From contig CASFFN010000012.1 in assembly GCA_949293985.1 (NCBI GenBank), forward strand, positions 1-64,000: a stretch of DNA of 64,000 nt, read 5' to 3'. The DNA is from an uncultured Eubacteriales bacterium (lineage in GTDB: Bacteria; Bacillota; Clostridia; Oscillospirales; Oscillospiraceae). Below the pieces are notes generated by a model. That model had not been told where the DNA came from. It saw nothing but the letters and a program-made list of their open reading frames with translations, and did not search any database. How positions within the stretch are numbered: the stretch's first letter is position 1; each line of letters begins with the position of its first letter. This document shows, piece by piece, positions 34,101-40,509 of the stretch. Made by a program: the position numbers and the translations under genes.

Positions 34101-35907
34101 CATTGTTACCTTTACGGAATCCGCCAATGACCAGCACCCCGACTACAACCTGACCCAGGTACTGTACGGCTTCCACAAGGTAAAGGCCGCTGACCTGCTG
34201 GCCGCCATTGGCCTTAATGACGGTGCGGGCCGTTACACCAATGCGGACAACACCGACAAGCTCAGCAAGGACAATTATTATTACACCTCTGAAACCCTGA
34301 ACAAGGCCCTGGCTTCCGCCCTGGCCGCCAACGCCACCGCCGTCAAGGACGCTCTGGAAACCTACATGGCCGCACAGGATGGTGCCATTGTCATGGCCAA
34401 GACCGATGAGAACGGCAAGACCATTCAGCGGAACCTGCCTGTGGGTCTGTATCTGTGCGTGGAAACCGCCGTTCCCGAAATGGTGACTTCCACCACCAAT
34501 CCCTTCTTTGTCAGCCTGCCCATGACCACCGTTTCCGGAGACGACAACTCCTCCTCTCCCGAGGGCGGCCACGCCTGGAATTACGATGTGGTGGTTTACC
34601 CCAAGAACGAAACCGGCATCCCCACCCTGGAAAAGACCGTCCGGGAAGCCAAGAAGGACACCGGCAAGAATGAAGGAACCAGCACCATTACCGACGGCTT
34701 TGCCCACACCGCTACCGGCTCCTCCGGTGATGTGATGGAGTACCAGGTGATTTCCACCCTGCCCACCATCACCTCTCAGGCCACCGCTCTGACGGTATAC
34801 AACTTCTATGACACCCTTTGTGAGGGTCTGAGCTACAACAAGTCCCTGCGGGATGTGAAGATTGAATTCTTCACGGACAAGGACTGCACCGACAAGGTTG
34901 CCTCCTGGGATATGGACAGCGGCAAGTTTACCGTCACCTACTCCAGCGATGACCGGCACATGACTGTGGATGTGACTGCCGCAGGTCTGGCTGAAATCAA
35001 CGGCGATACGGAAAATGTCAACGGCCAGCTCTATGCCGGTTACTCCAACTACACCCTCCGGCTCACCTACACGGCCGCCATCGATTCTGACGCCTCCGTG
35101 GTGTTCGGTGACAACGGCAACGACAACCAGGTGGTTCTCACCTGGAAGCGCACTTCCACCGAATACTATGACACCCTGATTGATGACTGCCATGTGTTTA
35201 CCTTCGGCATTGACCTGACCAAGCTGTTTTCCGATGTGGATTCTGAGACCGCTGAGGAGCAGAGGATGTTCGACCATGTGAAGTTCAAGATCTGGAACGA
35301 AACCGACGGCTACTGGGTGACTGCCACCCGGAACGAGGAAGAAGGTGTCTACTATGTCACCGGTCATGTGACCGATGAAACCGACGCCACCATCTTCCAC
35401 CCTGTAACCATGGGTGAGGCTCTGGGCCAGATTATGGTTAAGGGCTGTGAGGATGACGAGTACATCATCACGGAGGTAGAAACCGCCAACGGCTACACCC
35501 TCCTGAAGGACGATATTCATGTGGTGATTTCCACCCAGATTGACAACAGCCGTCCCTGTGACATTTACTCCCGGGATGTGCTGGGTGTTCTCCAGAACGA
35601 CCCCCGCTATGCCTTTGACGGCGGTCTGGATTTGCGTCTGGCCAACATTCCCCAGAAGCAGCTGGCCCACGACTATCTGACCGCTTCCGCAACGGTGGAC
35701 GGCAATGCCGTGACCATGCTGGAGGACAACGGCTCTGCCAATGCAGAAGCGCCTCTCACCGTGGTGAACACCCCCGGCTTTGACCTGCCCCAGACCGGCG
35801 GTTACGGCACCATGATTTTCACCGTCACCGGTATTGTGGTGATGGCGCTTGCCGCCGGAGTAACCCTCTGGCTCCTCTTTGGCAAGCGCAAGAAGGAAAA
35901 CGCCTGA
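31132..35907 (+). CDS. Fused reading frame: pilus tip adhesin plus backbone pilin
   Basis: One frame without a stop covers two complete sortase substrates. The start at 31132 is preferred (GAAAGG 10 nt upstream). Part 1 (residues 1-876) has a signal peptide, a Pro/Thr/Glu stalk and a thioester-like domain (GRVGYCMHPML near residue 186). Four CnaB/SpaA domains follow (such as GWKFEIVDKATNKVV), with the E-box TEVKAPGGYQLL, then LPQTGG, a membrane helix and a basic tail. Instead of a stop, the frame continues through KKPRLFSYQKQERKGYK into the signal peptide of part 2. Whether this is made as one chain is unknown. Confidence 0.8.
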   Translation: MKHRLMQVLSLVLALVLLFGCIPTAFAETPEIPVETEPPYTGAETDTGQVPPVTEETTPPTEPEETEPPAETTAPTEPQEPLATEAPSENTEPTVPEESTPTDEEEVPGYELEVGDVLVPTTVGNSQIVPMTLPPDTDLTIVKKDYYTPFPNGVTFYFYSDNQPYPLGRYTAASATIFHLSDGRVGYCMHPMLSGGGDYEATDPGDSYIGDDGWPTAIYSSSSGWLSWDFDRISKRGTWLVMAYGAPNNGDTSDAGIKATALCVWDMITGHRNLDGTPRNGGAPFYDALTDSAIKAKYDELLDKLANHGKIPSFTVGLRSQLGPSSTITLKKDANTGLYTGSATDKNGVLANFHFISNIQGLTFTRSGNTLKVTATEAAAKKLNQLVVQSRGYELGEGTKACTVYQDKYNPGTKQKLIALDGPVDPVPCLFRLAVEVEGQIQVKKTTNTGQNLSGWKFEIVDKATNKVVKTVTTDSKGLATATNLPAGEYIVREVGGGDAYWQLDTSGHTVTVVAGQTATVTVNNVHRGRIVVQKNAVNGSPEGWKFEIWQGNTLVETLTTGGDGRAVSKYLLPGNYKVKELHDRDGTYWEYDVKVEQNATVTAGHDTTVTYTNTQYGLLQIVKTMADGTSPAGWVFRVTDSTGQEVPGSPFTTGEDGVILSGKLAPGTYTVEEIIPEDSLYFCESENPQTVVVTAGQTAEVQFTNALRPGKITVQKVDTLGNPLSGAVFLLEWSTDGKIWNPIVYSETIQAGGCSNPNVVDGCITTGADGLASWENLHPGLYYRVTEVKAPGGYQLLTEPVFTGKLPIEDLTISLRVVNAPIFTLPQTGGMGFDGFTAGIILSLSACLGALFFMLSAGKKPRLFSYQKQERKGYKMKKFFALMMTLVLLLSGIPTALAADAADATIDTDASFSLTIFKYDWTNAVKDGVWNEDSFISTGWRESYVEDVLGNAVRQGDADGSTGNDLGNGQNANGYALKGVEFTTLKVADIVTFTESANDQHPDYNLTQVLYGFHKVKAADLLAAIGLNDGAGRYTNADNTDKLSKDNYYYTSETLNKALASALAANATAVKDALETYMAAQDGAIVMAKTDENGKTIQRNLPVGLYLCVETAVPEMVTSTTNPFFVSLPMTTVSGDDNSSSPEGGHAWNYDVVVYPKNETGIPTLEKTVREAKKDTGKNEGTSTITDGFAHTATGSSGDVMEYQVISTLPTITSQATALTVYNFYDTLCEGLSYNKSLRDVKIEFFTDKDCTDKVASWDMDSGKFTVTYSSDDRHMTVDVTAAGLAEINGDTENVNGQLYAGYSNYTLRLTYTAAIDSDASVVFGDNGNDNQVVLTWKRTSTEYYDTLIDDCHVFTFGIDLTKLFSDVDSETAEEQRMFDHVKFKIWNETDGYWVTATRNEEEGVYYVTGHVTDETDATIFHPVTMGEALGQIMVKGCEDDEYIITEVETANGYTLLKDDIHVVISTQIDNSRPCDIYSRDVLGVLQNDPRYAFDGGLDLRLANIPQKQLAHDYLTASATVDGNAVTMLEDNGSANAEAPLTVVNTPGFDLPQTGGYGTMIFTVTGIVVMALAAGVTLWLLFGKRKKENA
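33703..33727 (+). terminator. Intrinsic terminator lying inside the fused pilin frame
   Basis: GCCGGG, loop, CCCGGC and six T form a normal terminator 33 nt before the second pilin ATG. It marks the expected gene border and may let only part of the transcripts reach the second pilin. Confidence 0.65.
33760..35907 (+). CDS. Backbone pilin (second module of the fused frame)
   Basis: The ATG at 33760 has its own ribosome site (GAAAGGAAAGG) and starts a clear signal peptide, MKKFFALMMTLVLLLSGIP, so it can be translated independently as 715 residues. The class C pilin motif WNYDVVVYPKN supplies the Lys used for polymerisation. An E-box (ITEVETANGYTLL) stabilises the internal isopeptide bond, and LPQTGG near residue 677, a membrane helix and GKRKKENA complete the sorting signal. 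This is a typical shaft pilin polymerised by class C sortase. Confidence 0.88.
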   Translation: MKKFFALMMTLVLLLSGIPTALAADAADATIDTDASFSLTIFKYDWTNAVKDGVWNEDSFISTGWRESYVEDVLGNAVRQGDADGSTGNDLGNGQNANGYALKGVEFTTLKVADIVTFTESANDQHPDYNLTQVLYGFHKVKAADLLAAIGLNDGAGRYTNADNTDKLSKDNYYYTSETLNKALASALAANATAVKDALETYMAAQDGAIVMAKTDENGKTIQRNLPVGLYLCVETAVPEMVTSTTNPFFVSLPMTTVSGDDNSSSPEGGHAWNYDVVVYPKNETGIPTLEKTVREAKKDTGKNEGTSTITDGFAHTATGSSGDVMEYQVISTLPTITSQATALTVYNFYDTLCEGLSYNKSLRDVKIEFFTDKDCTDKVASWDMDSGKFTVTYSSDDRHMTVDVTAAGLAEINGDTENVNGQLYAGYSNYTLRLTYTAAIDSDASVVFGDNGNDNQVVLTWKRTSTEYYDTLIDDCHVFTFGIDLTKLFSDVDSETAEEQRMFDHVKFKIWNETDGYWVTATRNEEEGVYYVTGHVTDETDATIFHPVTMGEALGQIMVKGCEDDEYIITEVETANGYTLLKDDIHVVISTQIDNSRPCDIYSRDVLGVLQNDPRYAFDGGLDLRLANIPQKQLAHDYLTASATVDGNAVTMLEDNGSANAEAPLTVVNTPGFDLPQTGGYGTMIFTVTGIVVMALAAGVTLWLLFGKRKKENA

Positions 35908-35962
35908 CCTCAGCAAGTCCCGGGGAGAATCCCTCCCCGGGACACCATAGAAGGAGATTCCC

Positions 35963-36826
35963 GTGAAGAAGAAAGTTGCGTTAGGTGCAGCGGTAGTCAC
36001 CTTTTTTCTTGCCCTCTTAATCACCCTGTATCCGCTTATCAGCACCGCTTACAACCGGCAGCACCAGTCCCAGATTCACCTTCAGCACCAGGAGCAAGTG
36101 GAACAGGCAGATAACCAGGCTTTGGAAGCTGCATGGGAGCTGGCAGAGGTTTACAACGCCGCTTTGGTGCCGGGGGTGCAGGATCTGGAGCGGTTCACCC
36201 CGGAGCAGCTGGAAGCAGCTGCAAAAGGGTACAAAGACCTCCTGGACATTGCCGGGGACGGCATTATGTGCTATGTCACCATCCCCAAGCTGAAAACTTG
36301 TCTGCCGGTATACCACGGCACCTCCGACACCGTTCTGGAGCTGGGCCTGGGGCATTTACTGGGAACCAGCCTGCCCATCGGCGGCAGCAGCACCCACAGT
36401 GTTATCACCGGCCACAGCGGCCTGGCTTCCCAGCGGCTGCTGTCCGACCTGGACCAACTGGAACCGGGCGATGTGTTTTATATCGAGGTGCTGGACAAGA
36501 CCCTGGCCTATGAGGTTGACCAAGTGAAGACCGTTTTGCCCTATGAAACGGAAGATTTGCGGATTGTCCCGGAGCGGGACTACTGCACCCTGGTGACCTG
36601 CACCCCTTTCGGAGTGAATACCCACCGGCTCCTGGTAAGAGGAACCCGGATACCCTATGAGGAACCCTCCCCCGATGCAGAAACCGCTCCCACAGAGCCT
36701 GTAACCTCTACCTGGGAGCAGGAATACCGCAACGGTATTCTCATTGGCCTGGGCATTGTGGGGCTTCTGGCAATCATTACTGTAATTATTTGGCGTATTT
36801 GGAGGTGCAAGCATGAAAAATCGTAA
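35963..36826 (+). CDS. srtC: Class C sortase 1
   Basis: The 287-residue protein has membrane helices at both ends, as usual for pilus sortases. The catalytic His is in VITGHSGLA and the Cys in TLVTCTPFGVNTHRLLVRG, which also carries the Arg. It links pilin subunits through LPQTG and the pilin-motif Lys. It follows the pilin frame after 55 nt that contain an 11-bp hairpin (35,914-35,942). Its 3' end overlaps the next sortase gene by 14 nt. Confidence 0.93.
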   Translation: MKKKVALGAAVVTFFLALLITLYPLISTAYNRQHQSQIHLQHQEQVEQADNQALEAAWELAEVYNAALVPGVQDLERFTPEQLEAAAKGYKDLLDIAGDGIMCYVTIPKLKTCLPVYHGTSDTVLELGLGHLLGTSLPIGGSSTHSVITGHSGLASQRLLSDLDQLEPGDVFYIEVLDKTLAYEVDQVKTVLPYETEDLRIVPERDYCTLVTCTPFGVNTHRLLVRGTRIPYEEPSPDAETAPTEPVTSTWEQEYRNGILIGLGIVGLLAIITVIIWRIWRCKHEKS

Positions 36827-37544
36827 GCTGCTCTTTATTGCGTTGTTTGTCCTGTTTTTAATAGGGCTGGCAATCTTCTTGTATCCTGTGATTCAACAAG
36901 CCCGGATTGACAAACAAAGCAGACAAGCCATCCAGCAATTTATGGCTGACCGTCCCGAGGAAACGCCTATGCGGCCTCAGCAGAATATTGAAGAAATCAT
37001 CCACCAGCTTCCCTATGCTGACCTGTGGCAGGATGCCAAGATGTATAACCTGCACATCCTTTCCTCCCAGCGAGAGACCCTGAACAACTCCCTGGCCTAT
37101 ATCCATCCCCAGCTGACCCTGGCAGATTACGGACTGGATTCAGAGGTTTTTGCAGTACTCACTATCCCAAAACTGGACCTGGAAATGCCTATCTACCTGG
37201 GCGCAAGCAGCAGCAACCTTTCCAAGGGAGCCGCTATACTGGGCCAGACCAGTTTGCCCATAGGTCGAGGGAATTCCAACTGTGTCATCGCAGGACACCG
37301 AGGCTGGAATGGGGCAGATTTCTTCCGATACATTACAGAACTGGAACCTGGGGACGAGGTTATCATCACAAACCTTTGGGAAACCATCCGCTATACCGTT
37401 ACGGAAACCAAAATCATCGAACCCACGGATGTGGAGAGTATCTATGTCCAGCCTGTGCGGGACATGGTGACCCTTATGACCTGTCACCCCTTTGCCAGCG
37501 GCGGCAGGTATCGCTACCTGGTCTATTGCGACCGGGAAAACTGA
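36813..37544 (+). CDS. srtC: Class C sortase 2
   Basis: The 243-residue protein has an N-terminal membrane helix and the sortase core. It has His in VIAGHRGWN, Cys in VTLMTCHPFASGGRYRYLVY, and the Arg in the same segment. It lacks the C-terminal helix of sortase 1. Two sortases beside two LPQTG substrates is the standard layout of Gram-positive pilus loci; one may polymerise the shaft and the other attach the tip. Which does which is not known. Confidence 0.92.
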   Translation: MKNRKLLFIALFVLFLIGLAIFLYPVIQQARIDKQSRQAIQQFMADRPEETPMRPQQNIEEIIHQLPYADLWQDAKMYNLHILSSQRETLNNSLAYIHPQLTLADYGLDSEVFAVLTIPKLDLEMPIYLGASSSNLSKGAAILGQTSLPIGRGNSNCVIAGHRGWNGADFFRYITELEPGDEVIITNLWETIRYTVTETKIIEPTDVESIYVQPVRDMVTLMTCHPFASGGRYRYLVYCDREN

Positions 37545-37570
37545 GCAGAGGATTCTCCTCTGCTCTATAT

Positions 37571-37653
37571 GAGGCAGCGTTCTGGGAACAGCGGCAGCCC
37601 CGCAATGCGGGGATTTATCCGCCGGGATGGTTCGATTCCATTCTGCCTCTCCA
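37571..37653 (+). other. tRNA-like sequence
   Basis: The 83 nt show an exact tRNA acceptor/T half: a 7-bp acceptor GAGGCAG / CTGCCTC, a 5-bp T-stem, T-loop TTCGATT, one discriminator base and CCA. The D-arm is reduced to GTTC TGG GAAC. The anticodon region is a long rod, CCCCGC AAT GCGGGG, lacking U33. It is therefore not a normal tRNA. It ends 1 nt before the first of two parS-like palindromes. Confidence 0.55.
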
Positions 37654-37654
37654 A

Positions 37655-37679
37655 AATTCGGGCCAAGTTGGCCCGAATT
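37655..37679. repeat. parS-like palindrome 2
   Basis: AATTCGGGCCAA, central G, and the exact complement. It differs from the main version by one symmetric base pair change (GTGCC to GGGCC), which keeps the dyad. It lies in the parB2 leader. Confidence 0.7.
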
Positions 37680-37701
37680 AAACCCCGAAAAATGGCCATA
37701 A

Positions 37702-37728
37702 AAATTCGTGCCAAGTTGGCACGAATTT
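37702..37728. repeat. parS-like palindrome 3
   Basis: The same 27-bp perfect palindrome as in parB1, here non-coding. Its centre lies 48 bp from that of palindrome 2 and 38 bp before the parB2 start. The position fits a partition site and an autoregulatory operator. Confidence 0.72.
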
Positions 37729-37752
37729 CAAAGAAGAAAGGAAGTGAGTAAA

Positions 37753-38685
37753 ATGGGCGTAAATTTAGAGGAGGTTTTCCGAAAAGCGGAGGCCTTACGG
37801 AACAAGGAAGCCACCCGGAAGCAACAAGCGGAAAGGGAAATTCCCATCGGGCTGCTGGACGACCACCCCATGTTTGGGAAGGGCCAGCCCTTCCGGAAAC
37901 CGGCCCAGGAGCGGATCGACCAGATAGCGGAAAGCATCCGGCGAAATGGGATTTTGAACGCTCTGCTGGTGCGCCGGATGGGAGAGCGGTATCAGATTCT
38001 GGCCGGTCACACCCGGAAAGCGGCGGCGGCAAAAATCGGCTACAAAGAACTGCCTTGTGTGGTTATGGATGTGGACGATGACGAAGCCGAGAATATCTTT
38101 GTTACCGAAAACCTCACGCAGCGGCCCGGTCTGCTGCCCAGCGAGAAAGCCTGGGCATACAGGACCAAGCTGGAAGCTATGAAACGGCAGGGCGCACGAA
38201 CAGATTTAACTTTATCGCAAGTTGCGACAAAGTCGGATACCGCCGCCGAAATCGGCAAGGAACAGGGCGAAAGCCGTGATAAAGTATTCCGATATATCCG
38301 TTTAACCTACCTGAATCCCCTGCTGTTGGACCTGGTGGACGATGGGAAGCTGGGGCTGACCATTGCCGTGGAGTTGTCCTATCTGGACGAGCTGGCGCAA
38401 TCCATGCTGGCGGATTATTTGGAGGAACACCCCAAAAAATCCGTCAGCAAAAACATCGCCTCCCAGCTCCGGGTTCTGGCGGCAAGCGGAACCGTTACCG
38501 CCTGGGACATCGAGCAGCTGTTCCAGGAACCGGAGCAGCAGCGAGCGCCACGGGTGCTGAAGCTCCAGCTGAAGCCCATCCGCAAATTCTTCCCAGCCTC
38601 TGCCAGTCTGGAACAGATGACCGCCATCATTACAGCAGCCCTGGAGAAGTATTACCGAGAGGAGGAGAACAATGGCAACCAGTAA
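37753..38685 (+). CDS. parB: ParB-family partition protein 2
   Basis: The ATG at 37753 follows AAAGGAAGTG and gives 310 residues; the open frame upstream passes through the palindromes. The ParB nuclease-like/CTP-binding domain shows IRRNGILNALLVRRMGERYQ and LAGHTRKAAAAKIG; RYIRLTYLNPLLLDLVDDGK is shared with parB1. At residue 152, exactly as in parB1, the linker is encoded by a near-palindrome with the same CAAGTTG core. It begins a second block: TOPRIM protein, small proteins, ArdC. Confidence 0.92.
   Translation: MGVNLEEVFRKAEALRNKEATRKQQAEREIPIGLLDDHPMFGKGQPFRKPAQERIDQIAESIRRNGILNALLVRRMGERYQILAGHTRKAAAAKIGYKELPCVVMDVDDDEAENIFVTENLTQRPGLLPSEKAWAYRTKLEAMKRQGARTDLTLSQVATKSDTAAEIGKEQGESRDKVFRYIRLTYLNPLLLDLVDDGKLGLTIAVELSYLDELAQSMLADYLEEHPKKSVSKNIASQLRVLAASGTVTAWDIEQLFQEPEQQRAPRVLKLQLKPIRKFFPASASLEQMTAIITAALEKYYREEENNGNQ
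38209..38233. repeat. Near-palindrome inside parB2
   Basis: ACTTTATCGCAA and TTGCGACAAAGT flank a central G; 11 of 12 pairs match. It has the same CAAGTTG centre and the same place in the gene as palindrome 1 in parB1, but different outer bases. Confidence 0.6.
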
Positions 38686-39661
38686 AAGTGGGAAAAACTA
38701 CTACACCAAAGAGCAGTACCAGTACGCCAAATATCAGGCGTCCGCTTTAGAGTATGCCCTGAGTAAAGGTTACAAGCTCATCCCCAAGGGGCAATACTAC
38801 ACCATGCCGGAGCATGACAGCATGGTGTTCGCTCCCAACGGGATGTGGTACTGGAACAGTCGTGGGCTGAAGGGCAAAGCCCTGGACTTTATGCTCCACT
38901 TTGAAGAAAAGAACCTGGTGGACGCAATTCTGGAGCTGGCAGGAGATAAGGAACCATCACAGCTTACTGCGGCAATTACTCACGCCCCCTCCAAAAGGCC
39001 CAAGAAGCCCCCCACTCCTCTACCACCAAAGCACGCCTCCACAACGGAGCGCATATTTCACTATCTCTGCAAGGAACGGAAGCTGGATAAAAATGTTGTC
39101 ATACAGCTCATAGTTAAAGGCTTACTTTATGAAGGAATAAAAATCCAGGACGGAAAAGAATTTCACAATGCTGTATTCGTTTACAACAATCCGTCCGGAC
39201 AGTTTGTAGGTGCATTTCTTCGGGGATTAAATCCCCGCTTACCGTACAAACATGATTTGTATGGCTCCTGCAAAGACTATGGCTGGCTGATTCCCCACCC
39301 CAGCCGGGAGCCGGAAGCATTGTATGTCTTTGAAGCCTGCATCGACGCCGCCTCCCACCTGACCCTTTCCCCCTGGGAAAAAGCGGACCGGCTCTCCCTG
39401 GAGGGGCTGGCCCCAAAGCCTCTGCTGAATTATCTTGTCAACCACCCGCAAGTCAAGCGGGTGGTTCTTTGTTTGGACAATGACCTGGCCGGTCAGACTG
39501 CCACCCAGCGGCTGGCGCAGCGCCTGGAAGGCGTGGAGGTGATGGTGCAAATTCCTCCCAATGGCAAGGACTGGAACGAATACCTGAAAAACGGAGGAAC
39601 CAAACTTCCGCAGCCGGAGGTTTTTCTTCCTCTGAGTAGCACCCCGGAAATGGAACTTTGA
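38672..39661 (+). CDS. TOPRIM-domain primase-like protein
   Basis: The 329-residue protein overlaps parB2 by 14 nt. The N-terminal part (FAPNGMWYWNSRGLKGKALD) resembles the zinc-finger-like domain of mobile-element primases, without an obvious Cys cluster. The TOPRIM domain follows, with Glu in YVFEACIDAASHLTL and Asp in RVVLCLDNDLAGQTATQRLA. Such proteins prime or process DNA during conjugative transfer or replication. This is the DUF3991/TOPRIM type common in Clostridial ICEs. Confidence 0.85.
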   Translation: MATSKSGKNYYTKEQYQYAKYQASALEYALSKGYKLIPKGQYYTMPEHDSMVFAPNGMWYWNSRGLKGKALDFMLHFEEKNLVDAILELAGDKEPSQLTAAITHAPSKRPKKPPTPLPPKHASTTERIFHYLCKERKLDKNVVIQLIVKGLLYEGIKIQDGKEFHNAVFVYNNPSGQFVGAFLRGLNPRLPYKHDLYGSCKDYGWLIPHPSREPEALYVFEACIDAASHLTLSPWEKADRLSLEGLAPKPLLNYLVNHPQVKRVVLCLDNDLAGQTATQRLAQRLEGVEVMVQIPPNGKDWNEYLKNGGTKLPQPEVFLPLSSTPEMEL

Positions 39662-39677
39662 AAGGAGCAACAATACA

Positions 39678-40049
39678 ATGGCAGACCTGAATTACAACCT
39701 CTATGAAAAAATGTCAGATGAGCAGGACTCCTACCGGCAATGGCTGCTCTCTCAGCCCCCGGAGGACATCTTGAACCACGCTTATGAGTACGCCATGCGG
39801 GAGGACATCCTCATGGCCATGGAAAACTTGGAACTGACAGACGCCCAGGCACAGGCATTGCTTGGTTCCCCTACACCTTTGTCCGATGTGTACCACGAAT
39901 TTACCATAACCGACAACGGCGAAATAAATCATCTCCGGGACTGCATTGAAAACCGTGCAAACTATATTTGCAAGGCTCTGGCGGAGCAACGCAACGCCGA
40001 AACCGAAAAGTCCCCTTTACCCCAGGAAGATATGGACCTTGAAATGTGA
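39678..40049 (+). CDS. Small acidic ICE protein, DUF3848-like
   Basis: The 123-residue protein starts after GAAAGGAGC. It contains YEYAMREDILMAMENLELTD and a Leu/Asp-rich middle; the tail ends DMDLEM. Layout and neighbours (TOPRIM upstream, ArdC downstream) suit the DUF3848 family of Firmicute mobile elements; that link is from memory and uncertain. No function is known. Confidence 0.65.
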   Translation: MADLNYNLYEKMSDEQDSYRQWLLSQPPEDILNHAYEYAMREDILMAMENLELTDAQAQALLGSPTPLSDVYHEFTITDNGEINHLRDCIENRANYICKALAEQRNAETEKSPLPQEDMDLEM

Positions 40050-40079
40050 ATAGACGCTATACCTTGAAAGGAGGCAGCC

Positions 40080-40394
40080 ATGGATTATTTAGAATGGTTC
40101 CCGGTCAGGCTGGCGCAGCTGCGGTGTCAGAAAGGCGTTTCTGCCCGGGAAATGAGCCTGGACATAGGGCAAAGCGAAAGCTATATCAACAAAATCGAGA
40201 ATGGGAAAGCTCTCCCCTCCATGGGAGGATTTTTCCTGATTTGCCAATATTTTAGAATCGAGCCAAAGGATTTTTTCAACGCCCAGCTCCTCTCTCCTAC
40301 CGAAGCAGAACAGCTTGTGACCACGCTGGGAAGATTAAAGCCCCATCAGATAAAGCACCTGCTCCAGCTGGCAATCGACCTGCTGGAAGATTAA
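40080..40394 (+). CDS. XRE-family helix-turn-helix regulator
   Basis: The 104-residue protein has an N-terminal Cro/CI-type HTH (LAQLRCQKGVSAREMSLDIG, then QSESYINKIENGKALPSMGG) and a helical C-terminus. The ATG follows AAAGGAGGCAGCC. It probably controls the ICE gene block in which it lies; its operator is not apparent. Confidence 0.88.
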   Translation: MDYLEWFPVRLAQLRCQKGVSAREMSLDIGQSESYINKIENGKALPSMGGFFLICQYFRIEPKDFFNAQLLSPTEAEQLVTTLGRLKPHQIKHLLQLAIDLLED

Positions 40395-40413
40395 CCGAAA
40401 GGAGGCAGTAATC

Positions 40414-40509
40414 ATGCCTGAGGATGTAACCATTTTTATTGACGAGGAAACTTTAACAATGGAGGAATGGGAGGAATTGAGAAATGCCGAGACCGAAGAA
40501 CAAGGATGA
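40414..40509 (+). CDS. Very small acidic protein overlapping ardC
   Basis: A 31-residue frame, MPEDVTIFIDEETLTMEEWE..., starts with a strong ribosome site (AAAGGAGGCAG) 7 nt upstream. It ends inside the next gene, which begins at 40484. Its placement suggests translational coupling to ardC. No family is recognised. Confidence 0.55.
   Translation: MPEDVTIFIDEETLTMEEWEELRNAETEEQG

Noticed and set aside
33727-36045. 772-codon minus-strand open frame opposite the pilin genes
   Set aside because: It is opposite strongly supported pilin and sortase domains; it is Gly/Val/His-rich without any domain, as expected for the antisense of GC-rich coding DNA.
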